Source: Caldicellulosiruptor hydrothermalis 108
Lineage (GTDB): Bacteria > Bacillota > Thermoanaerobacteria > Caldicellulosiruptorales > Caldicellulosiruptoraceae
Assembly: GCF_000166355.1 (NCBI RefSeq)
Contig: NC_014652.1
Location: 898,001-962,000, forward strand
Length of the DNA: 64,000 nt
Direction of reading: 5' to 3'
The notes beneath the pieces were generated by a model. It saw only the letters and a list, made by a program, of their open reading frames with translations. It made no database searches and was not told the DNA's origin. The position numbers were made by a program, and so were the translations under genes. The first letter of the stretch is position 1. Every line of letters begins with the position of its first letter. Below, in pieces: positions 25,171-32,992 of the stretch.

Positions 25171-25818
25171 ATGAAAATAGATATTTTAGCGGCGGCGACA
25201 GCCGGTTTTTTGTCTTTTTTTTCACCCTGTATTTTGCCGCTTATTCCTGTGTATGTCCTATATCTTTTTTCTCAAAAGGGTAGCAGGTTAAAAAATAGCC
25301 TTTTGTTTGTTCTGGGATTTTCAATTGTCTTTGTTGTACTTGGAGTGCTTGCTGCAGCGGTAGGCAGTGTTTTTTCTGGGTACAGTTTTGTGCTAAAAAA
25401 GATAGCAGCAATAGTTATTGTTTTGATGGGTCTGGTGATGCTTGACTTGTCACCAGATTTTTTAAAAAGGATTTTTATACATATACAGGGTAAAGGTAAT
25501 TTGGATATTAATGCTTCACCGTTGATTTTAGGAATGGTTTTGAGCATAAGCTGGACACCCTGTGTAGGACCAGTTTTGACGTCTATTTTGAGTATGGCGG
25601 CATTATCTGAAACATTTTTAAAAGGAGCGATGCTGCTTTTTATCTATTCGATGGGTTTTGCCGTGCCGTTTTTGATCTCAAGCTTTTTAATAGACAGGCT
25701 AAAAGCTTTTTTTGGCATGTTGAATAGGTACAGCAGGGCAATAGAGTATTTTACAGGTGCGCTTTTGATTGCATTTGGCATGCTTGCGTTTTTTGATAAG
25801 ATAAATTTCTTCAGGTAG
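25171..25818 (+). CDS. ccdA: Thiol-disulfide membrane transporter CcdA
   Basis: Moves reducing power from cytoplasmic thioredoxin across the membrane to extracellular thiol-disulfide proteins, as in cytochrome c maturation or sporulation. The 215 residues have six membrane helices with the two redox cysteines in the expected places: FFSPCILPLIPVY in helix 1 and SWTPCVGPVLTS in helix 4. ATG 25171 follows AAAGGGGAAG; an earlier start at 25117 has no site. Paired with the TlpA/ResA thioredoxin just downstream. Confidence 0.92.
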   Translation: MKIDILAAATAGFLSFFSPCILPLIPVYVLYLFSQKGSRLKNSLLFVLGFSIVFVVLGVLAAAVGSVFSGYSFVLKKIAAIVIVLMGLVMLDLSPDFLKRIFIHIQGKGNLDINASPLILGMVLSISWTPCVGPVLTSILSMAALSETFLKGAMLLFIYSMGFAVPFLISSFLIDRLKAFFGMLNRYSRAIEYFTGALLIAFGMLAFFDKINFFR

Positions 25819-25852
25819 AAAATAGAAAAATTCAAAAAGAGGTGAATATTTC

Positions 25853-26353
25853 ATGTTGAATAATAGAATCAAAAGTGTTATCTTTATATTGATAAGCGCC
25901 ATTTTGATTGGGCTTTTAGTATACCAGATTATGTCGCGCTCAAAAGAGAATGCAGCTGCCGAAGGTATAGTTAATTTCAAGCTTGTATCAGTGGATGGCA
26001 AAGAGTATTCATTATCAGATTTTAGGGGCAAAAAGGTTGTTCTCAACTTTTTTGCAACATGGTGTCCACCCTGCAGGGCTGAGATACCCGATTTTGAAAG
26101 ATTCCATCGCGAAAACAAAGATGTTGTTTTGATTGGCATTAATATTCAAGAAGATAAAGCAACAGTTGAGGAATTCTTAAGTTCAATGGGAGTTACGTAC
26201 CCAGTACTTCTTGACAGGGATGGGAAGGTTTCTGCACAATTTGGGATTGAAGGAATACCCACAACATTTTTGATTGACGAAAATGGAAGGATAATAGCGA
26301 AAAACGTTGGTATGATGACTTATGAGCAGCTTAAAAAATTTGCTGGAAAGTAA
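25853..26353 (+). CDS. TlpA/ResA-like extracellular thioredoxin
   Basis: Membrane-anchored thiol-disulfide oxidoreductase, presumably reduced by CcdA. An N-terminal membrane helix (residues about 8-27) is followed by a redoxin domain with the active site FFATWCPPCRAEIPDF and the cis-proline region GIEGIPTTFLIDENG. The 166 residues match ResA-type proteins. No cytochrome c genes are in the window, so the target may be another extracellular Cys protein. Confidence 0.9.
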   Translation: MLNNRIKSVIFILISAILIGLLVYQIMSRSKENAAAEGIVNFKLVSVDGKEYSLSDFRGKKVVLNFFATWCPPCRAEIPDFERFHRENKDVVLIGINIQEDKATVEEFLSSMGVTYPVLLDRDGKVSAQFGIEGIPTTFLIDENGRIIAKNVGMMTYEQLKKFAGK

Positions 26354-26383
26354 AAATACTTCGAAAAAAGGGAATGAAAAAGG

Positions 26384-26704
26384 ATGCTGTATGGTGAGAG
26401 GCTTCTTTTTGGGGATATGTGGGTTGAAGTTAATGGTTCGATTGCTTCGGTAGGTATAACTAAAAATTTGGAGATGGAGCTTGGTGACATTGTGATGTTT
26501 GAGTTTTTCAAGACGTCAGGGTATATTCAAGAAGGAGAGGAGTTTGCAAGAATTGAGTCAATCTACAAGACGTACACCTTGAAATCCCCAGTGAGTGGTT
26601 ATATAAGGTGGGTAAACCGTGAGCTTCCTTTTGATCCTACTTTATTAAATTTATTACCAGAAGAAACAGAAATAATTAGTATAGACATCCAGCAACTTGT
26701 GTGA
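26384..26704 (+). CDS. GcvH-like lipoyl-domain protein with displaced lysine
   Basis: The 106 residues align with glycine cleavage H protein: W13 in the first strand, VGITKNLEMELGDIVMF, an EGEEFARIES turn, SPVSGYIRWVNREL and DPTLLNL. In true H protein the hairpin reads E-S-V-K with the lipoylated Lys; here it is E58-S59-I60-Y61-K62, so Lys sits one residue late. It lacks the usual C-terminal helix of about 20 residues. No glycine cleavage genes are nearby; it ends the ccdA-tlpA run. It may be an H-like carrier or a non-lipoylated relative. Confidence 0.75.
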   Translation: MLYGERLLFGDMWVEVNGSIASVGITKNLEMELGDIVMFEFFKTSGYIQEGEEFARIESIYKTYTLKSPVSGYIRWVNRELPFDPTLLNLLPEETEIISIDIQQLV

Positions 26705-26728
26705 TATAATAATGCAAGCAAATTATTA
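26682..26728 (+). promoter_or_regulatory. Promoter and palindromic operator of the metal/cobalamin-type ABC transporter
   Basis: TAGACA (26682-26687), 17 bases, TATAAT (26705-26710). A perfect inverted repeat TAATAAT-N8-ATTATTA (26707-26728) begins inside the -10 box, a position suited to a repressor such as a Fur- or DtxR-type metal regulator; the regulator is inferred only. Confidence 0.6.
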
Positions 26729-26746
26729 CATACAAAGGGGTTGAAT

Positions 26747-27697
26747 ATGCTGATGAAGTTTTCTAAAAAGTTAGTTGCAATAGTTGTTTTAATTGCATTT
26801 GCGGTAGCTTTAATTCCATTTTATTCTCATGCTGCCGACTTTCCTGTCACAGTCAAGGATGGAAAAGGATATAGCATAACTGTAAAACAGAAACCTCAAA
26901 GGATTTTGTCGCTTGCGCTTCAGACAGATGAGATTTTGCTCAATATGGTGTCTGCTAACAGAATTGTTGGGCTTTCTATATTTGCTGATGACAAGAACAA
27001 TTCGAATGTCGTAAATCTTGCTAAGAATGTAAAAGGCAGATATTCGAGCAACGACATTGAAAAGATAATTGCGGCAAAACCTGACCTTGTGATAGTACCT
27101 TATTACATTGACAAGTCAAAGTACGACCTTTTGAAGAAAGGTCTTAAGTGTCCTATATATGTCAGCTTAAATCCAAATTCGATTGTAAATATCAAACAAG
27201 AGATTATAAATCTTTCAAAGCTAACTGGTGAAATCCAGAAAGGTCAGGCTCTTATAAAGTACATGGACGATAAAATTAATTTTGTGCAAAAAAAGGTAAA
27301 ATACTTGAGAAAGAAAAAATATGTGCTTTTCTACACATACTACTTCAATTCCACATATGGCAAAAATACAACCCAGCATGAGATTGCAAAGTATGCAGGG
27401 GTTATAAATATAGCAGCTGTTGCTGGATTGAAAGGCTGGCCAACTATCTCAAAAGAACAGATTTTGGAGTGGGACCCGAACATCATTGTTATTCCATCTG
27501 CGTCGTACAATCCAAAAAAGACTTCTCAGCAGTACGTAGAGGAGTTCAAAAAAGACCCTGCTTTCAAAAACCTGAAAGCTGTGAAGAACAACAGCGTAAT
27601 TATTCTTGATGATAGGCACGTTCAAACAGTTTCGCACTATATTGTTGAAGGTATTTATGACTTGGCAAAAGCTGCATATCCGTATCTTTTCAAATAA
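26747..27697 (+). CDS. ABC transporter substrate-binding protein, periplasmic-binding family 2 (iron-complex/heme/cobalamin)
   Basis: Binds a metal chelate outside the cell. The 316 residues start with a Sec signal (residues 1-30, ending YSHAADF), then a PQRILSLALQTDEILLNM strand-helix unit typical of PF01497, a long connecting helix, and a C-terminal lobe (ILEWDPNIIVIPSAS, VKNNSVIILDDRHV). No Cys is present at the signal-peptide end, so it is not a typical lipoprotein. AAAGGGG is six bases before ATG 26747; TTG 26741 is closer to the site. Cofactor cannot be told from sequence. Confidence 0.88.
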   Translation: MLMKFSKKLVAIVVLIAFAVALIPFYSHAADFPVTVKDGKGYSITVKQKPQRILSLALQTDEILLNMVSANRIVGLSIFADDKNNSNVVNLAKNVKGRYSSNDIEKIIAAKPDLVIVPYYIDKSKYDLLKKGLKCPIYVSLNPNSIVNIKQEIINLSKLTGEIQKGQALIKYMDDKINFVQKKVKYLRKKKYVLFYTYYFNSTYGKNTTQHEIAKYAGVINIAAVAGLKGWPTISKEQILEWDPNIIVIPSASYNPKKTSQQYVEEFKKDPAFKNLKAVKNNSVIILDDRHVQTVSHYIVEGIYDLAKAAYPYLFK

Positions 27698-27720
27698 GGC
27701 TTTTATAAGTGGTGGTACAG

Positions 27721-28731
27721 TTGAAAAAGGTTTTGATTATTTTAGCTCTTCTGCTTTTGACAGTATTTATAATATCCATAGGGGTGGGAAGTGTTTTTAT
27801 CCCTCCCCTTCGTGTTTTAAAGGCACTTTTATCGCTCATAGGTATAAGTTTTGGTCCAGCGAATGATATGGATTTGACAATTGTCGGGCAAATAAGACTT
27901 CCAAGAATAATAATTGCCATGATTGTTGGGATGAGCTTGAGCATAGCAGGTGCGCTTGTTCAAGGACTTTACAGAAATCCTATGGCAGACCCAGGAATTA
28001 TTGGAACATCAAGCGGTGCAAGTTTAGGTGCCATTGTTTGCATAGCCTTTTCGCTTAACACCATAAACATATTTTATTTACCATTACTTGCTTTTGCAGG
28101 TGCGCTTCTGATTTCGTTTTTAGTGTACAGGCTTTCAACCAAGAACAACAAAACGCCCATTACAAACCTCATTTTAATTGGTATTGCAGTTTCAACTTTT
28201 GTGTCTTCCATAAACTCTTTGATTCTTTCAAACATAAATCAGTATCAGGTAAGCGAATATATATTTTGGATGCTCGGTAGTTTAGACGGTCGAAGCTGGG
28301 TGCATGTGAAGATTAGCTTTGTTCCTCTTTGTATTTTGATACTGTGTTCTTTGCTATTTGCAAAGAGGATAAACATTTTGATACTTGGAGAGGAAGAAAG
28401 CTTTACAATTGGGGTAAATCCAGAAAAGCTGAAAAAAACCTTGCTTTTTCTTGTTTCGCTCATAACGGGGATAGCGGTCTCTGTCTCAGGACCAATCAGC
28501 TTTGTTGGGCTAATTGTTCCGCACATGCTCAGACTCATTGTTGGAAGCGATTATAGAAGACTGATACCTGCTTCAATTTTAAGTGGTGGAATATTTTTGA
28601 TTATGTGTGATACAATTGCAAGAGTATTGTTTTCACCGGTTGAAGTAAAGGTTGGGATTATAACCTCTTTGGTGGGGGTACCATACTTTTTGTACCTTCT
28701 GAAAAAGCGTGAAAATGAGGTGAGTGTATAG
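27721..28731 (+). CDS. ABC transporter permease, FecCD/BtuC family
   Basis: Membrane channel of the metal-chelate importer. The protein has about ten membrane helices, with RLPRIIIAMIVGMSLSIAGALVQG and NPMADPGIIGTSSGA near the start and the coupling-helix region GPISFVGLIVPHMLRLIVGSDYR near the end, all hallmarks of FecCD. About 336 residues. TTG 27721 is preceded by GTGGTGG and is my preferred start; GTG 27709 is also open. The stop overlaps the next gene's upstream region, so the two are translated together. Confidence 0.9.
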   Translation: MKKVLIILALLLLTVFIISIGVGSVFIPPLRVLKALLSLIGISFGPANDMDLTIVGQIRLPRIIIAMIVGMSLSIAGALVQGLYRNPMADPGIIGTSSGASLGAIVCIAFSLNTINIFYLPLLAFAGALLISFLVYRLSTKNNKTPITNLILIGIAVSTFVSSINSLILSNINQYQVSEYIFWMLGSLDGRSWVHVKISFVPLCILILCSLLFAKRINILILGEEESFTIGVNPEKLKKTLLFLVSLITGIAVSVSGPISFVGLIVPHMLRLIVGSDYRRLIPASILSGGIFLIMCDTIARVLFSPVEVKVGIITSLVGVPYFLYLLKKRENEVSV

Positions 28732-28735
28732 AATA

Positions 28736-29968
28736 ATGTCTCTTTTTGTTGAGAACCTCAAATGCGGCTATTCTTATCCAATTGTTGAGGTAGATGGAAG
28801 GCTTAAGTTCGAAGAAGGAAAAGTCTATGGATTTGTTGGACCAAACGGAAGTGGTAAAAGTACACTGATAAAGGCTTTAGCAGGGCTTGTCAAAATTTTT
28901 GAAGGCAGGATTTGTTTTGGTGAGGTGCAGATAAGCAAGCTTTCTGACATAGAAAGAGCAAAGCTTATTTCGTACATGCCACAGCACATCTTTTCAAGCT
29001 TTCCGTTTACAGTTCTTGATGTTGTGATGATGGGAAGATTTCCCTATGAAAAGAGCAGGTTCTTTGCTACCTACGAGAGCAAAAAAATTGCAGAGGAGAA
29101 GATAGAACAGGTTGATCTTTCCAGCAAAAAACTTTCGAGCATATTAAAGATTTCAGGTGGTGAGAGGCAAAGGACTTCCTTTGCACGTGTGCTTGCTCAA
29201 AGTAGCAAAGTTTTGCTTTTTGATGAGCCAAACTCAAGCTTGGACATCTCTCACCAAGAAAAGATTTTAAGGATTGCAAAACAAGAAGCGCTGGATGGCA
29301 AGATTGTCATAATGGCAATTCATAATCTGAAAATTGCAGCCAAAGTGTGCGATAGTGTGATTATGATGAAAGATGGTAAAATTGTAGATATTGGAAGACC
29401 AGATGAAGTTCTAAACCAGCAGAACATCAAAAAGGTGTATGACGTTGACGCAGTTGTTTACAAAAATCCCTTTGGGATATTTGATATAGAACTTATCCAG
29501 AGAGAAGACCCAAAAGCTGTGCACGTTCATGTTGTTGCAGGAGGTGGGAGCGCACAGCTTCTTTTCAGGATGCTCGTTGAAATGGGGTGTAAAGTCACAA
29601 CAGGTGTACTTTCCACAAACGATACAGACTTTGAAACAGCTCAGCTTTTTTCCATCTATACAGTTTTTACAAAACCTTTTATGCCAATTGGTGAAAAAGA
29701 GTACATTGAAAATGTCCAGCTTATAAAGAGAGCAGACCTGTGCGTGCTGTGTAGTATTCCGTTTGGTGTTCAGAACCTGAAAAACTTAGAGGCGCTGAGA
29801 TATGCTAATAAGCTGTGTATAATTGAAGAGGAGGATATTTCAAAGCGCGATTTTACAGGCGGTTTGGCAACAAGACTTTATAATTGCTTGAGGGAAAAAG
29901 CATTGGTTCTTTCAAGCGTTGATAGCTTAAAAGATTATATCTTAAAAGAGACAAACGGTAAAATGTGA
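28736..29968 (+). CDS. ABC transporter ATPase with an extra C-terminal domain
   Basis: The N-terminal 245 residues are a FecE/BtuD-type ATPase: Walker A GPNGSGKSTLIKAL, signature ISGGERQRTSFARV, Walker B LLFDEPNSSLD and H-loop IMAIHNL. A second domain of about 160 residues follows (VHVHVVAGGGSAQLLFRML, GVLSTNDTDFETAQ, FTKPFMPI, LCVLCSIPFG), which looks like a Rossmann-type domain with a glycine-rich loop. Its function is unknown to me; I recall similar fusions in other clostridial cobalamin/siderophore ATPases. Ordinary ATPases end near residue 260. Start ATG 28736 has GAGGTGAG twelve bases upstream. Confidence 0.85.
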   Translation: MSLFVENLKCGYSYPIVEVDGRLKFEEGKVYGFVGPNGSGKSTLIKALAGLVKIFEGRICFGEVQISKLSDIERAKLISYMPQHIFSSFPFTVLDVVMMGRFPYEKSRFFATYESKKIAEEKIEQVDLSSKKLSSILKISGGERQRTSFARVLAQSSKVLLFDEPNSSLDISHQEKILRIAKQEALDGKIVIMAIHNLKIAAKVCDSVIMMKDGKIVDIGRPDEVLNQQNIKKVYDVDAVVYKNPFGIFDIELIQREDPKAVHVHVVAGGGSAQLLFRMLVEMGCKVTTGVLSTNDTDFETAQLFSIYTVFTKPFMPIGEKEYIENVQLIKRADLCVLCSIPFGVQNLKNLEALRYANKLCIIEEEDISKRDFTGGLATRLYNCLREKALVLSSVDSLKDYILKETNGKM

Positions 29969-29982
29969 AGGGGTGATATGAA

Positions 29983-30624
29983 GTGAATCCAAACAAGGCG
30001 TGGTGGATAGATACAAACTTTGAAACTGTAAAGAAAAACTTGGAAGCAAGAAACTTTGAATGTTTTATTGTCGAGAAAAAAGAAGATGTTGTGCCTCTTT
30101 TAGAAAAGCTCATTTCAAAAGGCAGTGTGGTATCGTGCGGTGGGTCAATGACACTTTTTGAGTGTGGTGTGATAGATTTTCTGAGAAATGGCAATTACAA
30201 TTTTTTGGACAGATACAAAGAAGGTATAACACCTGAGGAGCTTGGTGAGATTTACAGAAAATCTTTCTGGGCTGACTACTATCTTATGTCAACAAACGCA
30301 ATAACACTTGACGGAAAACTCATAAACATAGATGGAAACGGCAACAGGCTTGCAGCGCTTCTTTTTGGTCCTAAAAATGTAATAGTGATTGCCGGCAAGA
30401 ACAAGCTTGTTTTAAACGAGGAGCAAGGTTTGCTGAGAGTAAGAAATATTGCATCTCCCATGAACTCAAAAAGACTTTCTCGAAACACACCCTGCACCCA
30501 GGACGGAAAATGCCATGATTGTTTAAGTAGCGATAGCATCTGCAGCCATATTGTTGTAACAAGAAGGTCTCCTGCAAAGGGAAGAATCAAGGTTGTGCTG
30601 GTCAAAGAAGACTTGGGCTTTTAA
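29983..30624 (+). CDS. LUD-domain (LutC/YkgG-like) protein with C-terminal Cys cluster
   Basis: LUD-domain proteins take part in lactate oxidation in Bacillus (LutABC), but this stand-alone type has no assigned reaction. The 213 residues show CGGSMTLFECGVIDFL (Rossmann-like start), the STNAITLDGKLINIDGNGNR signature, FGPKNVIVIAGKNK, and a C-terminal TPCTQDGKCHDC...CSH cluster that may hold iron-sulfur or zinc. GTG start with AAGGGGTG upstream. It follows the ABC ATPase by 14 bases and probably shares its transcript; no lutA/lutB here. Confidence 0.85.
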   Translation: MNPNKAWWIDTNFETVKKNLEARNFECFIVEKKEDVVPLLEKLISKGSVVSCGGSMTLFECGVIDFLRNGNYNFLDRYKEGITPEELGEIYRKSFWADYYLMSTNAITLDGKLINIDGNGNRLAALLFGPKNVIVIAGKNKLVLNEEQGLLRVRNIASPMNSKRLSRNTPCTQDGKCHDCLSSDSICSHIVVTRRSPAKGRIKVVLVKEDLGF

Positions 30625-30678
30625 AGATGGGGTTGTAATATTTTAGAAATATCTGCGTAACAATTCTGTAAAAAAGGG

Positions 30679-30708
30679 TTGACAGAATAAAGTGACTTGT
30701 AATAAAAT
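30679..30708 (+). promoter_or_regulatory. Promoter ahead of the c-di-AMP riboswitch
   Basis: A perfect TTGACA (30679-30684) and TAAAAT (30703-30708) are 18 bases apart, placing the transcript start just before the riboswitch. Confidence 0.6.
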
Positions 30709-30734
30709 AATTACATCAAAATAATAAACTTCAT

Positions 30735-30879
30735 AGGCTGAATGCCTGAGCAAATTGTAAAAATTGCTCAGACAGCGGGAGACCCACAGTAGCCATTGGG
30801 GTGAATCGGCAAAAGTCTTGCCGTAGGGATAGCCTTCTTGTCCCGAACCCGTCAGCTAATCCCGTAAGCCTCAAGAAGG
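30735..30879 (+). ncRNA. c-di-AMP riboswitch (ydaO-yuaA type)
   Basis: The conserved blocks appear in order: AGCGGGAGACCCA (30773-30786), TGGGGTGAATCGGC, GTAGGGATAGCC, CCCGAACCCGTCAGCTAAT (30842-30860) and CCGTAAGCC. P1 pairs AGGCT (30735-30739) with AGCCT (30867-30871). This class binds cyclic di-AMP and usually turns off wall-hydrolase and potassium-transport genes, matching the NlpC/P60 gene behind it. CCTTCTTG (30833-30840) can pair with CAAGAAGG (30872-30879), which contains the start of the gene's ribosome-binding site. Confidence 0.95.
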
Positions 30880-30889
30880 GAGTTTTTGT

Positions 30890-31849
30890 ATGAATCTCAG
30901 AAGCTTAATTGCTATAACTCTTGGAATTTTTTTGATGTTTTTTTCTGCAAAGGCCTTTGCCCAGTCAGCCCAGGCAAAATCAACAATAAATATAAGAAGT
31001 GCACCTTCAACAAGTAGTAAGATTTTAGGAGTTTTCCCCAAAGGGTTTAAAACCCAAGTTTTGTCAAATGCAGGTGGATGGGTAAAGATTTCGTATGATG
31101 GAATTGTTGGGTATGTAAAGTCTGATTACATAACTATTACAAATGAAAAAAGGAGCGCAGTTTCAAATACTTCAAGGGCAAGTGTTGCAAAAACGGCTGC
31201 TAAAGCTGCGCAAGCTACAGTTTTAAAAGACAATGCGCGCTTAAGAAGTGATATGTCAACCTCATCAAAGATATTAAAGACATTAAAAAGTGGCAGCAAA
31301 GTCTATGTCCTGTCAAGAGAACAAAATGGCTGGGTGAAGGTAAAGACGCTTGATGGCACAGTAGGATATATGGCATATTACCTTTTGAAGATGCCTTCAC
31401 AATTTGTATCGAAAACAATGTCACGTGGTGGGTATGAGAGAGGTCAAGCAGAAACTTTTACAAATCTTAGCTTAGCTCAGAGAATTTTGGAGTTTGCTCA
31501 AAGATTTCGTGGTATAAGATACTCATATGGTGGGACGTCACCATCAACTGGTTTTGACTGTTCAGGATTTGTACAGTTTGTGTTTAAGAACTTTGGGATA
31601 CATTTAGAAAGAACAGCAGCTGACATGGCAAGAACAAATGGTGTGAGAATTTCTTACAGTGAAATTAAACCGGGAGATTTGCTTTTCTTTGACACAGATG
31701 GCGGGAAAAATTATATAAATCATGTTGGCATATATTTAGGCGGTGGCAAGTTCATTCATGCATCAAGTGCAAGGGGACGTGTAACAGAGACTGACTTAAA
31801 TTCATATTATGGAAGATTTTTTATGATGGCAAAAAGGGTCATAAGATGA
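30890..31849 (+). CDS. NlpC/P60 peptidoglycan endopeptidase with two SH3b domains
   Basis: Secreted wall hydrolase that cuts peptide stems of peptidoglycan. Signal peptide residues 1-24 (FSAKAFAQS cleavage region); two SH3b domains, each with the INIRSAPSTSSKILG / ARLRSDMSTSSKILK signature (about 30-85 and 110-165); then the catalytic domain from about residue 195 with FDCSGFVQFVF (nucleophile Cys), INHVGIYLGGGKFIHASS (His). The 319 residues are intact. Controlled by the c-di-AMP riboswitch directly upstream, as in other Firmicutes, tying wall turnover to c-di-AMP. Confidence 0.95.
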   Translation: MNLRSLIAITLGIFLMFFSAKAFAQSAQAKSTINIRSAPSTSSKILGVFPKGFKTQVLSNAGGWVKISYDGIVGYVKSDYITITNEKRSAVSNTSRASVAKTAAKAAQATVLKDNARLRSDMSTSSKILKTLKSGSKVYVLSREQNGWVKVKTLDGTVGYMAYYLLKMPSQFVSKTMSRGGYERGQAETFTNLSLAQRILEFAQRFRGIRYSYGGTSPSTGFDCSGFVQFVFKNFGIHLERTAADMARTNGVRISYSEIKPGDLLFFDTDGGKNYINHVGIYLGGGKFIHASSARGRVTETDLNSYYGRFFMMAKRVIR

Positions 31850-31856
31850 AAGTAAT

Positions 31857-31898
31857 AAGGGGCTTTTTCCTGAAAATCAGAAAGGAAGAAGCCCCTTT
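31857..31898. terminator. Terminator between the NlpC/P60 gene and the DUF4380-like gene
   Basis: GGGGCTT (31859-31865) pairs with AAGCCCC (31889-31895), with an inner TTTCCTGA/TCAGAAAGG stem. A and T runs on the sides suggest it serves both converging genes. Confidence 0.75.
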
Positions 31899-31916
31899 CA
31901 AGTTTAAAAGTGCTTT

Positions 31917-32816
31917 TTACTTTTTTATCAAAGGCAAAATCAGGTTTTTGGCATCTTCTTCACTTTCAATGGTAGAATCAACTTTCTTGAGCTGCCAAAC
32001 CTCAAGATGAGAAATCTCTACGCCCGGTGCGACAGTGTAAAGTGGACTTAGAGTTTCCATCTCGAGCATGAAATCGGTTGTATATGTTTCGTAAGAACAT
32101 CCAAAGTCAGGGTACTCTGCACCATCTACATGTTTGTATTGTTTTATAAACAAGTCTCCATCATTTAAGTAGCAAGCCCAGCCGTCTAAATTTGGATATC
32201 CAATCTTAAACGGTGGCTTGCAGTTTTTATCCTGTTTTAGAATAATAAAATCCTCTCCCCACAAGACTCTGTGGTCGTTAAGTTTTGTATATGGCCACAT
32301 GACCAAAGGATAGCTTGGTAAAAGTCCTGTATCAATCTTTGGAATTGGCATGACCTCAACTCCACCAGGTGCCATTACAGAAAGAGCCCAAATTGCGAAC
32401 TTAACTTCAAAAAGACCATTGTTCTTGATTTTATACGTTACATAAGCTTCTGGTTCGGTTGGGTGAAACTTCAGTTCAATTGTTTTTTGCAAGAAAGTTG
32501 TGGTTTCCATGGGTTGTTTTAGTACAATGCCATTTTCTACAATTTCAAAGTCTATTTTGTGATTATCAGGGAAATATGTGCGTGGCATAGCTTCCGGACT
32601 GTGCCACAGTCTTGTCCCGCCGTATATTCTCCACTCATCACCGCCAACTTTTCCTGCCTGGTCTTCCACCACACAAAAGACGTTCTTACCACCTTCAAAT
32701 CCAAAATGAATTATTCTCGGTCCCACGTCTGTTGTGACAATTGCTTCGATTTTCCCATTAGAAATTTTGTAGCAGTTTTCCCAGCCCATATACTCGACTT
32801 TTTTTACCTCAACCAT
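31917..32816 (-). CDS. DUF4380-like protein with galactose-mutarotase-type fold
   Basis: The 299 residues have the beta-rich pattern of the carbohydrate-binding/mutarotase superfamily: NGKIEAIVTTDVGPRIIHFGF at the N-terminus, YGGTRLWHSPEAMPRTYFPDN, KNNGLFEVKFAIWALSVMAPGG and a late SHLEVWQLKKV. This matches uncharacterised DUF4380-type proteins; the WSH-like and WALS segments are the usual landmarks. No signal peptide, so it acts in the cytoplasm. A sugar-processing role is plausible but unproven. Single gene with its own promoter. Confidence 0.65.
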   Translation of the reverse strand: MVEVKKVEYMGWENCYKISNGKIEAIVTTDVGPRIIHFGFEGGKNVFCVVEDQAGKVGGDEWRIYGGTRLWHSPEAMPRTYFPDNHKIDFEIVENGIVLKQPMETTTFLQKTIELKFHPTEPEAYVTYKIKNNGLFEVKFAIWALSVMAPGGVEVMPIPKIDTGLLPSYPLVMWPYTKLNDHRVLWGEDFIILKQDKNCKPPFKIGYPNLDGWACYLNDGDLFIKQYKHVDGAEYPDFGCSYETYTTDFMLEMETLSPLYTVAPGVEISHLEVWQLKKVDSTIESEEDAKNLILPLIKK

Positions 32817-32879
32817 TTTTAACCTTTTTCCCCCTTCTCAATTTATTTTGAAAAATATAGAGGCTTAGAATATAATTAA

Positions 32880-32909
32880 ATTATACCTTATCAGGTTGTA
32901 TTTTCACAA
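32880..32909 (-). promoter_or_regulatory. Promoter of the DUF4380-like gene
   Basis: On the minus strand TTGTGA (32904-32909), 18 bases, TATAAT (32880-32885), about 60 bases upstream of the start codon. Confidence 0.5.
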
Positions 32910-32992
32910 ATCAAAAAACAAAAAAGTTGTGTAGATTCATTTTTTTCTTTGACAATTTTTAGATAGTAAAAGGGAGAGAAAGGGCAGAGAAG

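Noticed and set aside
32949-32954. TTGACA as promoter of the yqeG gene
   Set aside because: The downstream sequence is the AGGGAGAGAAAGGG ribosome-site region with no -10 box.
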